NCBI RefSeq assembly: GCF_030813595.1
Contig: NZ_JAUSUH010000005.1
Coordinates: 186,001-250,000, forward strand
Reading direction: 5' to 3'
Source of the DNA: Ancylobacter vacuolatus
GTDB lineage: Bacteria; Pseudomonadota; Alphaproteobacteria; Rhizobiales; Xanthobacteraceae
DNA length: 64,000 bases
In this document: positions 25,231-33,861 of the stretch, one piece after another
How positions within the stretch are numbered: position 1 is the stretch's first letter
Layout: each line of letters begins with the position of its first letter
Notes under the pieces: generated by a model
Databases searched by the model: none
Told to the model about the DNA's origin: nothing
What the model saw: only the letters and a program-made list of their open reading frames with translations
Position numbers and translations under genes: made by a program

Positions 25231-25866
25231 ATGATCCGCGTATCGCTTCTCGATTTCCTCAACACCGGCTGCCTCGGGCCCGTTCGGCCCGGCGCTTCGA
25301 TGGAGGAGATCGTCGCCCTGCTGGGAGAGCCGATCAAGACGATCGGTGAGCCGGCGCCGCATGCGGCGCAACAGCCGTACTGGCTTTACGGCAATCTCGA
25401 AATCAGCTTCGCCCAGCCAGAGGACGCGCCGCCCTTTGTCGAGTTCCTGCAGATCGGCAGGCCGGGGCAGCTCAGAGGGGCGGCCCGGCGGGTGGCGCCG
25501 CGTCTCATGCTCGATCTTCACGGGCTCAATGCACGCTCACGTCCCTCCGCGTTCATTCGCGCGCTGGACGAGATCGACAGGGTGAGCGTGTGTCTGGTCG
25601 ACATCGCCCAGTACCCCGCCGTGACGGTGTATGTCGGTGAAGGACTGGAGATCAATTTCGACCTTGGCGCCGAAGATCCGGTCGAGACCTTGCCGCCGCT
25701 TGTCGAATATGTCCGCGCGCTCGATAGCGAGGCGACTTGGTCCGATCTCTATTCTTATGATCCCCGCTGCCGGACCAGCCGGCGCGCGCGGGAAGAGACC
25801 TGGCCCGGCCGCTATGCACCGTTCACGCTGACGGGGCGCGACTATCTCAAGGCGTTGGAGCGCTGA
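25231..25866 (+). CDS. Hypothetical protein
   Basis: A 211-aa soluble protein I do not recognise. It starts MIRVSLLDFLNTGCLGPVRP and has a repeated-looking pattern of GASMEEIVALLGEP, PYWLYGNLEISF and a second half with YVGEGLEINFDLG. The GxxxEEIxxLLGEP...YGxLEI pattern is shared with small unannotated bacterial proteins that often sit near secreted-toxin or immunity genes, but no toxin is nearby. It lies 50 bp after phnN on the same strand and is followed by a probable terminator. A role in phosphonate use is possible from position only. Confidence 0.6.
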   Translation: MIRVSLLDFLNTGCLGPVRPGASMEEIVALLGEPIKTIGEPAPHAAQQPYWLYGNLEISFAQPEDAPPFVEFLQIGRPGQLRGAARRVAPRLMLDLHGLNARSRPSAFIRALDEIDRVSVCLVDIAQYPAVTVYVGEGLEINFDLGAEDPVETLPPLVEYVRALDSEATWSDLYSYDPRCRTSRRAREETWPGRYAPFTLTGRDYLKALER

Positions 25867-25908
25867 TGCGGAGGCTCTGAAGCCGGGCTGTCGTGGGAGA
25901 AGGACGTC

Positions 25909-25950
25909 GGGCGGCGGCGGCCGGAAATGTCGAACGCCGTCGCCCCTTTT
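25909..25950 (+). terminator. Probable Rho-independent terminator
   Basis: GGGCGGCGGCG (25909-25919) pairs with CGCCGTCGCCC (25935-25945) with one G-U pair, a 15-nt loop and TTTT after it. It would end the transcript of the hypothetical gene at 25231. Confidence 0.5.
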
Positions 25951-26224
25951 ACTGCCGGTACTGCTGGATGCGCGTGGTGCGCAGGCCGGCGAGGCCGTGG
26001 CGTTCAATCGACGCCTGCCAGGAAAGAAATTCCTCTGTCGTCAATGTATAACGGCTGCAGGCTTCCTCAAGGCTGAGGAGCCCGCCACGAACGGCGGCAA
26101 CCACTTCCGCCTTGCGGCGAATGACCCAGCGCCGGGTGTTCGGCGGGGGCAGATCTGCAATGGTCAGCGGACTTCCGTCCGGCCCGATTACATACTTCAC
26201 CCTCGGGCGATAGGGTTCTGTCAT
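25949..26224 (-). CDS. sciP: SciP-like DUF1153 cell-cycle regulator (CtrA inhibitor)
   Basis: A 91-aa protein with VKYVIGPDGSPLTIADLPPP, TRRWVIRRKAEVVAAVRGGL, LSLEEACSRYTLTTEEF and ending GLRTTRIQQYRQ. This is very strongly conserved with Caulobacter SciP, a helix-turn-helix protein that binds CtrA at promoters and blocks RNA polymerase recruitment in G1 cells. It is a single-gene unit divergent from mnmA. The window has no ctrA or flagellar genes next to it. Confidence 0.93.
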   Translation of the reverse strand: MTEPYRPRVKYVIGPDGSPLTIADLPPPNTRRWVIRRKAEVVAAVRGGLLSLEEACSRYTLTTEEFLSWQASIERHGLAGLRTTRIQQYRQ

Positions 26225-26537
26225 GTTTCACTCACTCAATACACACGACCAATGCCGTAAGCATAGCGCTGGAGATTTAAATATTCTCCTAAGCGAATCA
26301 CGTGTCGGTGAGAGCTAAGTGTTTGCTGCTTCGTTAATATTTGCGAAGGACTTTGTTTACTTTTAATGCCGCAACGGCAATGACGCCGGGCCGCGCCGGG
26401 GAGGAAAGTGTTACCACGCGGGGCGGGCGCTGCCGGGCAGGGTTCATGAAATCGCCGAGGTGCCCTATATAGAGCGACGCACCGTGTCGATTTTTCTCGC
26501 CGCGCCTGTCCTCACGCCGTTTCGCAAGCCACCGCCC
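26225..26537. other. Divergent promoter region sciP/mnmA (313 bp, no gene)
   Basis: The part nearest sciP (26225-26370) is AT-rich compared with the rest of the window. It has a CcrM-type GAATC site at 26295-26299, a TTAA at 26277-26280 and CGTTAAT near 26332. No full TTAA-N7-TTAA CtrA box was found. The remainder towards mnmA is ordinary GC-rich leader. I see no RNA gene or ORF I would trust here. Confidence 0.6.
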
Positions 26538-27725
26538 ATGATCCGTCTCGACGACAACGACCGCCCCCCCAGCCAGACGCGCGTCGTGGTCGCGATGTCG
26601 GGCGGCGTGGATTCCTCCGTCGTCGCCGCGCTCTACGCGCAGGCGGGCTATGATGTGGTGGGCGTGACGCTGCAGCTCTACGACCATGGCGAGGCGATGC
26701 ACCACCGCCCCGGCGCCTGCTGCGCCGGCCAGGACATTTATGACGCCCGCACCGTGGCCGAGAAGCTCGGCATTCCCCATTACGTGCTCGATTATGAAAG
26801 CCGCTTCCGCCACGCGGTGATCGAGCGCTTCGCCGATGCCTATGCCGCCGGCGAGACGCCCATTCCCTGCGTCGACTGCAATCGCACGGTGAAGTTCCGC
26901 GATCTGCTGGAAACCGCGCGCGACCTCGGCGCCGATATTCTCGCCACCGGCCATTATGTCGCCAGCCGCGCGCTGGAGAACGGCCGGCGCGGGCTGTTCC
27001 GCCCGCTCGACGAGAGCCGGGACCAGAGCTATTTCCTCTACGCCACCACCCAGGCGCAGATCGACATGCTGCGCTTTCCGCTCGGCGAGACCACCAAGCC
27101 GGATGTGCGGGCGCTGGCCGAAGGTTTTGGGCTGAAGGTGGCGGAAAAGCCGGACAGCCAGGACATCTGCTTCGTGCCCAACGGGCATTACACCGCCATT
27201 GTCGAGAAGCTGCGCCCCGAGGCGGCCGAGCCGGGCGAGATCGTGCATCTCGACGGGCGGGTGCTGGGCCGGCATGCCGGGGTGATGCGCTTCACCATCG
27301 GCCAGCGCAAGGGGCTGGGCATCGCCGCCGCCGAGCCGCTCTATGTCGTCGGCATCAATGCGGCGCAGCGGCGCGTGGTGGTGGGCCCGCGCTCGGCGCT
27401 CGGGGTTTCCGCCATCGGCATCGACGAGGTGAACTGGCTCGGCGAGGAGACGCTGGAGGATGCCGCCGCCCGCGAGCGCGAACTCTACGTGAAGGTGCGC
27501 TCGGCCCGCGCTCCGGTGCCGGGCCATCTCGCCCAGGCGGCGGGCGGCGGGGTCGAGGTGCGGCTGCACGGCATCGAGGAAGGCGTGGCGCCGGGGCAGG
27601 CCTGCGTGTTCTATGCCGATGGCGAGGCCGGCACCCGCATGCTCGGCGGCGGGGTGATCCGCCGTTCGGCGGCGCCGTTCACCGCTTTGACACCTAACGT
27701 GGAGATGATGGCACGTTCGGCGTGA
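26538..27725 (+). CDS. mnmA: tRNA-specific 2-thiouridylase MnmA
   Basis: A 395-aa protein from the ATG at 26538; a longer frame to 26460 is open but lacks similarity. The PP-loop [15 protein letters not shown] (Ser21 region) binds [15 protein letters not shown] and the catalytic-Cys segment [15 protein letters not shown], plus [11 protein letters not shown], mark MnmA. It thiolates U34 of tRNA for Lys, Glu and Gln using persulfide sulfur. Length and motifs are complete. Confidence 0.96.
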   Translation: MIRLDDNDRPPSQTRVVVAMSGGVDSSVVAALYAQAGYDVVGVTLQLYDHGEAMHHRPGACCAGQDIYDARTVAEKLGIPHYVLDYESRFRHAVIERFADAYAAGETPIPCVDCNRTVKFRDLLETARDLGADILATGHYVASRALENGRRGLFRPLDESRDQSYFLYATTQAQIDMLRFPLGETTKPDVRALAEGFGLKVAEKPDSQDICFVPNGHYTAIVEKLRPEAAEPGEIVHLDGRVLGRHAGVMRFTIGQRKGLGIAAAEPLYVVGINAAQRRVVVGPRSALGVSAIGIDEVNWLGEETLEDAAARERELYVKVRSARAPVPGHLAQAAGGGVEVRLHGIEEGVAPGQACVFYADGEAGTRMLGGGVIRRSAAPFTALTPNVEMMARSA

Positions 27726-27780
27726 GTCGGCGTTACGCAAGGGAACGGGCGCCGGCCCGGCATTGTGCAAGGGGAACTGC

Positions 27781-28464
27781 ATGAAGACCGATCTCGATCA
27801 CGCCACGGTTCAAGAGGCTTATGCCGGCTGGGCCCCGATCTACGACATCGTGTTCGGCGCGGTGTTCGAGCCCGGCCGCAAAGCGGCGCTGCGGGCGGCG
27901 GAGCGGATCGGCGGGCGCATCCTCGATTTCGGCGTCGGCACCGGCTTCGCGCTGCCGGCCTATAAGCGCACCAATCGTCTGGTCGGGGTCGATATTTCCG
28001 AGCCGATGCTGCGCAAGGCGCATGAGAAGGTGGCAAAGGAGAACCTCACCCATGTCGAGGGCCTCTGCCTGATGGACGGCGCCCATATGGGCTTCGCCGA
28101 CAATTCCTTCGACGTGGTGATGGCGCAGTTCGTCATCACCGTGGTGCCGCACCCGGAGGAGACGCTGGACGAGATGGCCCGCGTGCTCAAGCCCGGCGGC
28201 GAGATCATCCTGGTCAACCATCTCGGCGCCGAGGACGGCCCGCGCGCCGTGTTCGAGCGCTGGTTCGCCCGCCGCGCCCGCAAGCTGGGCTGGCGGCCGG
28301 AATTCCAGTTCGCCCGGCTGCACAATTGGGCGGTGCGCAACGGCTCGGTGGATTTGCCTGTTAAGCGCGACGTGGCGCTCGGCATGTACACCATGGTGCG
28401 CTTCCGCAAGCGCACCGAGGCGGAAATCGCCGCCATGAGCGAGAGCGTGGCGCTGGCCGGCTGA
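27781..28464 (+). CDS. Class I SAM methyltransferase, Rhodobacter-type phosphatidylethanolamine N-methyltransferase-like
   Basis: A 227-aa protein from the ATG at 27781 (MKTDLDHATV). YAGWAPIYDIVFGAVFEPGR precedes SAM motif I ILDFGVGTGFALP, then VGVDISEPMLRKA, and MARVLKPGGEIILVNH. The WAPIYD-VFG opening and size resemble PmtA of Rhodobacter, which methylates phosphatidylethanolamine towards phosphatidylcholine. Ubiquinone-type methyltransferases are an alternative. It lies 55 bp behind mnmA. Confidence 0.75.
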   Translation: MKTDLDHATVQEAYAGWAPIYDIVFGAVFEPGRKAALRAAERIGGRILDFGVGTGFALPAYKRTNRLVGVDISEPMLRKAHEKVAKENLTHVEGLCLMDGAHMGFADNSFDVVMAQFVITVVPHPEETLDEMARVLKPGGEIILVNHLGAEDGPRAVFERWFARRARKLGWRPEFQFARLHNWAVRNGSVDLPVKRDVALGMYTMVRFRKRTEAEIAAMSESVALAG

Positions 28465-28534
28465 GGTGGTATTGCGCTGGGAGGCGCGATCGCGGAGGCT
28501 GGGCCTTGTTCGTCACCCCCAGCTTCGGCAGATC

Positions 28535-29752
28535 ATGGCTTTCCTGTCCCGCCTTGTCACCCGCGCCAGCCTTTCCCTCCTCCTGATCGCGTCCGCCCTG
28601 CCGGCGCGGGCGCAGCAAGGCGGTGCCGTCGCCGTGGCGGGCGGGGTCAGCTACGAATATCTTGAGACCTGGGATGTCGCGCGCCTCAACAAGGTGCTGA
28701 CCACCGACACGCCTGAATTCGCCGGCATTCCGGTCGCCTACACCCCGGCGCGCAACGGCGCGAGGCTCTACCGCGTCACCTATCCCAGCGTCATTCCCGA
28801 GCGCGGCAACCGGCCGACCGTGACCACCGGCCTGCTGGCGGTGCCTGACCTGCCGGGCACATCCTTCCCGATGGTGTCCTACCAGCACGGCACGGTGTAC
28901 GGGAAACAGGAGGTGCCGTCCTTCATCGCCCAGTCGAGCGAGACGGCGCTGATGGTGGCCCAGTTCGCCGGGCAGGGCTATATCGTTGTCGGCGCCGATT
29001 ATTTCGGCCTCGGCCTGTCGACCGAGCCGGAAGGCTACATGGTGAAGGCCAGCCAGCAGCAGGCCACCGCCGACCTGCTGGCGGCGAGCCGCGGCGTGCT
29101 GCAGGCAATGAAGCTCGCCAGCCCGAAACTGTTCCTCGCCGGCTGGTCGCAGGGCGGCTTCGTCACCATGGCGCTGCTGGAGAAGCTGGAGGCGGACGGC
29201 ATCGCGGTGGACGCGGCGGCCACCGCCAGCGCGCCGGTCGATGTCTATGTCGCGCTGAGCGGCTTTCTCGACTTTCCCCGCCCGCTGGACGCGACCTGGG
29301 TGATGTCGCTGTTCATCCTCTCGGCGTTTTCCTACGAGAACTATTATGGCATTCCCGGGCTGGCGCGGGCGCTGATCGCCGACGAATATTACGAGGTGAC
29401 GCGCAAGGCCTATATGCGCGAGAAGTTCAATGTCGCCGACATTCCGACCGACATCACCAAGCTGATCCGGCCGGCCTATTTCGACCCGCAATACTTCGCC
29501 AATTCGGCCTATGGCCGGATCGCCCTGGCCACCAATGCCTATCGCTGGGTGATCAAGACGCCGGTGCGCAACTATTTCGGCGAGACCGACGAGGTGATCA
29601 GCACCGGCCTCGGCCAGCTGGCGCAGACCTATCAGCGGGCGATGGGCGCCGGCAACATGCAGGTGGAGGCGATCTCCACCGGCAAGACCACCCATCGCGG
29701 CACCTTCGCCACCGCCGTGCCGCAGTGGAAGGCGTGGTTCGACGGGAAGTGA
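28535..29752 (+). CDS. Secreted alpha/beta hydrolase (lipase/esterase-like)
   Basis: A 405-aa protein from the ATG at 28535 with a Sec signal peptide (MAFLSRLVTRASLSLLLIAS, cleavage after ARA). The hydrolase core has VSYQHGTVYGKQ (oxyanion region), GADYFGLGLS and the nucleophile elbow LAGWSQGGFV. The His is probably in TTHRGTF near the end, and an Asp lies in FGETDEVI. It resembles the secretory-lipase/long alpha/beta-hydrolase group; substrate unknown. It is convergent with the GST-family gene, ending 10 bp apart. Confidence 0.78.
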   Translation: MAFLSRLVTRASLSLLLIASALPARAQQGGAVAVAGGVSYEYLETWDVARLNKVLTTDTPEFAGIPVAYTPARNGARLYRVTYPSVIPERGNRPTVTTGLLAVPDLPGTSFPMVSYQHGTVYGKQEVPSFIAQSSETALMVAQFAGQGYIVVGADYFGLGLSTEPEGYMVKASQQQATADLLAASRGVLQAMKLASPKLFLAGWSQGGFVTMALLEKLEADGIAVDAAATASAPVDVYVALSGFLDFPRPLDATWVMSLFILSAFSYENYYGIPGLARALIADEYYEVTRKAYMREKFNVADIPTDITKLIRPAYFDPQYFANSAYGRIALATNAYRWVIKTPVRNYFGETDEVISTGLGQLAQTYQRAMGAGNMQVEAISTGKTTHRGTFATAVPQWKAWFDGK

Positions 29753-29762
29753 GGGCGCGCCC

Positions 29763-30731
29763 TCACTCCCACCACACCTGCGGCCCCACCGGCACCACCC
29801 CGGTCGGGTTGATGGTTTTGTGGCTCTCGTAATAGTGCCGCTTGATGTGGGTGAGGTTGACCGTCGCCTTCACCCCCGGCAAGGCGTAAAACGCCTTCAC
29901 GAAGCGCGACAGGTTCGGGTAGTCGAAGATCCGGCGGATGTTGCACTTGAAGTGGCCGACATAGACCGGGTCGAAGCGGATCAGCGTGGTGAACAGGCGG
30001 ATGTCGGCCTCGGTCAGCGCCTCGCCCAGCAGCCAGTCGCGGCCTTCCAGCCGGGCTTCCAGCGCGTCCAGCTCGGTGAACAGGGCGGTGACGGCCTCCT
30101 CATAGGCATCCTGCGTGGTGGCGAAGCCGGCCTTGTAGACGCCGTTATTCACCGCCTCATAGACTTGGGCGTTCAGCGCGTCGATCTCGCCGGCGAGGGC
30201 GGCGGGGTAGTAGTCGTGCCGGTCCTGCGTGAAGGCGGCGAAGGCTGAGTTGAGCATGCGGATGATCTCCGCCGACTCGTTGCTCACAATGGTGCCGCGC
30301 TTTTTGTCCCACAGCACCGGCACGGTGACGCGGCCGGAAAAGGCGGGGTCGGCCGTCGTGTAGACCTCATGCAGCCGCTGCTTGCCGAGCACGGAATCGG
30401 TGGTGGCGCCCTCGCTGCGGCGCTCGGCATGGTCGGCGAAGACCCAGCCTTCCGCGCCCATGAACGGGTCGACCACCGAGACGGAGATGACGTCCTCCAG
30501 CCGCTTCAGCGCCCGCATGATGAGGGTGCGGTGCGCCCAGGGGCAGGCGAGCGAGACATAGAGGTGATAGCGCCCCGCTTCCGCCGGAAAGCCGCCCTCG
30601 CCGGAAGGGCCGGGCGCGCCATCCGCCGTGATCCAGTTGCGGAAGCGCGTCACGGTGCGCTCGAAGCGCCCGCCCGTGCTCTTGGTGTCGTACCAGCTAT
30701 CGACCCACTTGCCCTCGACCAGCAGTCCCAT
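29763..30731 (-). CDS. Glutathionyl-hydroquinone reductase (YqjG/ECM4 family)
   Basis: A 322-aa glutathione-transferase-fold protein, the expected size for this class. The active-site motif CPWAHRTLIMRAL with Cys near residue 63 is diagnostic of Xi-class enzymes. VTVPVLWDKKRGTIVSNESA and AEIIRMLN bind glutathione, and FTTLIRFDPVYVGHFKCNI is in the C-terminal domain. It uses glutathione to reduce glutathionyl-hydroquinones, part of quinone detoxification. Confidence 0.9.
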   Translation of the reverse strand: MGLLVEGKWVDSWYDTKSTGGRFERTVTRFRNWITADGAPGPSGEGGFPAEAGRYHLYVSLACPWAHRTLIMRALKRLEDVISVSVVDPFMGAEGWVFADHAERRSEGATTDSVLGKQRLHEVYTTADPAFSGRVTVPVLWDKKRGTIVSNESAEIIRMLNSAFAAFTQDRHDYYPAALAGEIDALNAQVYEAVNNGVYKAGFATTQDAYEEAVTALFTELDALEARLEGRDWLLGEALTEADIRLFTTLIRFDPVYVGHFKCNIRRIFDYPNLSRFVKAFYALPGVKATVNLTHIKRHYYESHKTINPTGVVPVGPQVWWE

Positions 30732-30837
30732 GCGCGTCTCCTGTTTCGCCCCCTGAGAGTAGGGCGCGGGCGCGGATTGGCCAGTCTTTCGCGTTTGCAG
30801 GAAGGGCGGGGCGGTCTTGCGCGGATGCCTTGTGGGC

Positions 30838-31356
30838 TCAGCCGATCCGCTTGAAATAGAGCAGCGTCGCGGTGAGCCCGCCTTGCGGCTTCAGCGCGTA
30901 ATCGGGCAGGCGGCCGGCGCGCTGGAAGCCGTGCCTTTCATAGAGGCCGGCGGCACCGTCCTCCTCCGCCGTGTCGAGCACCAGCATGGTGCGCCCCTGC
31001 GCCACCGCCTGCCGTTCCGCCTCCACGAGCAGCGCGCGGGCAAGGCCACGGCCGCGAAAGGCGGGGGCGGTCATCATCTTGGCGATTTCGGCGCGGTGCG
31101 GCTGGTTCTCCGGCAGAGCGAGAACCAGCGTCACCGTGCTGGCGAGCGCGCCTTCGATGAAGGCGCCGAGCACAAGCCGCTCGCCCCGTGCCGCTGCCCC
31201 CAGCGTGGTGCGGGCGAAGGCGCGGGCCTTATCAGGCGCCAGCGGGTGCATGAAGCCGACCGAGCCGCCGCCGGCCACCGTCTCGATCAGCAGCGCGGCG
31301 AGGGCCTCGATGGTGGCGGAATCGGCGGCGAGGGGGCGGATGTCGGGCGCGGTCAT
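30838..31356 (-). CDS. GNAT family N-acetyltransferase
   Basis: A 172-aa protein from the ATG at 31356. Motif A of the GNAT fold reads MMTAPAFRGRGLARALLVEAE (quoted in two parts: MMTAPAFRGRGLA, RALLVEAE), followed by LVLDTAEEDGAAGLYERHGF. The acceptor is unknown. The frame is open further upstream to 31677, but that DNA has no family similarity and would cover the divergent gene. Confidence 0.82.
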   Translation of the reverse strand: MTAPDIRPLAADSATIEALAALLIETVAGGGSVGFMHPLAPDKARAFARTTLGAAARGERLVLGAFIEGALASTVTLVLALPENQPHRAEIAKMMTAPAFRGRGLARALLVEAERQAVAQGRTMLVLDTAEEDGAAGLYERHGFQRAGRLPDYALKPQGGLTATLLYFKRIG

Positions 31357-31600
31357 GATGGCGCTGAGGCTAATCCATCCGGCACTGGCCCGGCAACGCT
31401 CGACCTCGCGCGCCGTCCGTGCTATCGGGCGCGTCCGATCGAGGAAAGCCCGATGTTCCGGTTGCCGGCCCAGCGACGACGAGACGAGCGAGCCCGCCGC
31501 GCCAGCATGCGCGCGTGCCTGCCCGTTGCTGCCCACTGAACGCCGTGATGCGCGGCGGCTCGGTGCGGCAGCCTGCCGACCCTGAGCGCCGAGAAACCCG

Positions 31601-32146
31601 ATGACCGAGCTTTCCATTTCCCTGCTGCCCGAGACGCCCGCCGACGATGCCGCCATCGAGCGGCTGATCGCCCGCACCTTCGGCCCCGGTCGCTATGCGC
31701 GCACCGCCTTCCGGCTGCGCGAGAACAACCCGCACCGGCACGACCTCTCCTTCACCGCCTATATCGGCACGATGCTGGTCGGCTCGGTGCGGCTGACGCC
31801 GATCCTCATCGGCACGGTTCCCGCGCTGCTGCTCGGCCCGCTCACCGTGGAGCCACCCTTCCGCTCGCACGGCATCGGCCGGCGGCTGGTGGAGCGGGCG
31901 CTGGAGGCGGCGAAGGCGGCGCTGGCGCAGGGCGATGGCGCGGCGCGGCTGGTGCTGCTGGTGGGCGACGAGCCCTATTATGGCCGCATGGGCTTCCAGC
32001 GCGTGCCGCGCGGGCAGGTGAGCCTGCCCGGCCCGGTGGACCCCGCCCGCGTGCTGGTGTGCCCGCTCGACGCCACGCCGATGGACGCGGTGCGCGGCCC
32101 GGTGCGCAAGGCGTTCGCCCCGGCGGCGGTTCACGAAAGCGCGTAG
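31601..32146 (+). CDS. GNAT family N-acetyltransferase (YhbS-like)
   Basis: A 181-aa protein with ERLIARTFGPGRYARTAFRL, LLGPLTVEPPFRSHGIGRRL as the acetyl-CoA loop, then LVGDEPYYGRMGFQRVPRG. This pattern matches the YhbS group. The target is not known. Its last 16 bp overlap the convergent DHFR-like gene. Confidence 0.82.
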   Translation: MTELSISLLPETPADDAAIERLIARTFGPGRYARTAFRLRENNPHRHDLSFTAYIGTMLVGSVRLTPILIGTVPALLLGPLTVEPPFRSHGIGRRLVERALEAAKAALAQGDGAARLVLLVGDEPYYGRMGFQRVPRGQVSLPGPVDPARVLVCPLDATPMDAVRGPVRKAFAPAAVHESA

Positions 32147-32655
32147 CGCAGCCGCACCATGCCGTTGGCGTAGCTTTCCGTCGCCTCCAGCGTCAGCCGC
32201 CGCGCGGGCGTGAGTTCCGGCGGGAACAGCGGAACGCCACCGCCGAGCAGCACCGGGATGACGAAAAGGTCCAGCCGGTCCAGCGCGCCGGCGGCGATGA
32301 AGGCGGCCTGGAGGCCGCCGCCGCCCACCACCCAGACCGCCGCGCCGGCGCTTTCCCGGAGATGGGCGATCAGCGCCGGCAGGCCGTCCTGCCACGCTTC
32401 CACCCCGGGCGGGGCGTCGGCGAAGGGGCGGGAGGTGACGATGATCCCGCGTTTGCCGGCATAGAGCCAGCCGCCCGGCATGGCGGCGACGGCCTCATAG
32501 GTCGTGCGCCCCATCACCACCGTGCCGATCTCAGCGATGAAGGCGCCATAGCCGGAATCGACGTCGTCGAACGGCGCGAGCCAGTCCAGCCCGCCCTCGC
32601 GGTCGGCGATGTAGCCGTCGAGGCTGGCGGCGATGAAGCCACGAAAGCGGTTCAT
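32131..32655 (-). CDS. Dihydrofolate reductase-family protein (RibD C-terminal type)
   Basis: A 174-aa protein from the ATG at 32655. FIAASLDGYIADREGGLDWL opens the family, with GTVVMGRTTYEAV and VWVVGGGGLQAAFIAAGALD giving the NADPH site. Members resemble YyaP/YwjB-type reductases; few have known substrates. It does not look like the cell's folA. Confidence 0.82.
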   Translation of the reverse strand: MNRFRGFIAASLDGYIADREGGLDWLAPFDDVDSGYGAFIAEIGTVVMGRTTYEAVAAMPGGWLYAGKRGIIVTSRPFADAPPGVEAWQDGLPALIAHLRESAGAAVWVVGGGGLQAAFIAAGALDRLDLFVIPVLLGGGVPLFPPELTPARRLTLEATESYANGMVRLRYALS

Positions 32656-32717
32656 GGGGGCACTCCGATTCGAGGGGAGCGCGAGCATGACCGGGGCCGG
32701 GCGCCCCGGCCAGTGCC

Positions 32718-33731
32718 TTACAGCGCGCCGAGCAGCGCCTTGTGGAAAGCCTCCGGCGCCTCGACCTGCGGCGAATGGCCGAGGCCGTCAAATTCGATCA
32801 GCCGGGCGCCGGGGATGGCCTTGGCGGTCTGCCTGCCGAGTTCCGCGTAGTTTCCGAGCGACTGCGCCACTTCCTGTGACGCGCGGTTGGCGCCAGGGGC
32901 GGTCTTGTCATTGGTGCCGATGAACAGCAGGGTCGGCACGGCGATATTGCCGAGTTCGTGCACCACCGGCTGGGTGAAGATCATGTCGGAGGTCTGCGCC
33001 TGGTTCCAGGCGACGATTTCCTTGCCCGGCCCGCCGGCGAGCCCGGCCGACATCGCGACCCAGCGGTCATAGGCCGGCTTCCACTGGCCGTTATAGTAGA
33101 ATTTCAGCTGGTAGGCCTTGATGCGCTCGAAGCTGGTCGTCAGCTCGTTCTGGTAGAGCTGGTCGATTGTGGCATAGGGCACGCCCTTGGCCTGCCAGTC
33201 CTCCAGCCCGATCGGGTTGACCAGCACCAGCTTTTCCGTCGCCTGCGGAAAGGCGAGGGCGTAGCGCGCCGCCAGCATGCCGCCCATGGAATGGCCCATC
33301 ATCGCAGCCTTCTCGATGCCGAGCGCGGCGAGCAGTTTATGGGTGTTGTCGGCGAGCTGGTTCAGGCTGAACTGGTAGCCCTCGGGCTTGGAGGAGGCGC
33401 AGAAGCCGATCTGGTCGGGCGCGATCACGCGGTAGCCGGCGCCGGCCAGCGCCCGGATGGTGGCTTCCCAGGTGGCGCCACAGAAATTCTTGCCGTGCAG
33501 CAGCACGATGGTGCGCCCGTTCGCCTCGGCGGTCGGCGCCACGTCCATATAGGCCATGCTCAGCGCCTTGCCCTGCGAGGCGAGGTCGAAGCGCTTCACC
33601 TCGAAGGGGTAGGCGAAGCCCTCCAGCTGCGGGCCATAGGTCGGGTGGGTGTCGGCGAGGGCGAGCGTGCTCAGGCTGACAAGCGCGGCGGACAGGCACA
33701 GGCGGAGGGGATTCACCAGCTTCGGCTCCAT
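32718..33731 (-). CDS. Secreted alpha/beta hydrolase
   Basis: A 337-aa protein with a signal peptide ending near ALADT. The catalytic parts are IVLLHGKNFCGATW (oxyanion loop), the nucleophile elbow MMGHSMGGMLA, an Asp in FIGTNDKTAPG and the His in FDGLGHSPQVE. It resembles epoxide-hydrolase/lipase-like serine hydrolases of the periplasm. The substrate is unknown. Confidence 0.8.
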   Translation of the reverse strand: MEPKLVNPLRLCLSAALVSLSTLALADTHPTYGPQLEGFAYPFEVKRFDLASQGKALSMAYMDVAPTAEANGRTIVLLHGKNFCGATWEATIRALAGAGYRVIAPDQIGFCASSKPEGYQFSLNQLADNTHKLLAALGIEKAAMMGHSMGGMLAARYALAFPQATEKLVLVNPIGLEDWQAKGVPYATIDQLYQNELTTSFERIKAYQLKFYYNGQWKPAYDRWVAMSAGLAGGPGKEIVAWNQAQTSDMIFTQPVVHELGNIAVPTLLFIGTNDKTAPGANRASQEVAQSLGNYAELGRQTAKAIPGARLIEFDGLGHSPQVEAPEAFHKALLGAL

Positions 33732-33861
33732 CTCTCGGGATCGGGTGCGGCGCCCTTGCGCCGCGCATGGCCGAGAAACTAGGGCGCCGAAGCTGACGGG
33801 GCGGTCACAAGGCCGGGAGAGGGACGATGTGCCCCCGGCGCCCGTTGATCTCAGAAGGCGC

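Noticed and set aside
26270..26345. Full CtrA box (TTAA-N7-TTAA) upstream of sciP
   Set aside because: Only separate TTAA half-sites were found; none has the correct spacing.
26334..27782. 482-codon minus-strand frame across mnmA
   Set aside because: It mirrors mnmA, has low-complexity content and no family sign.
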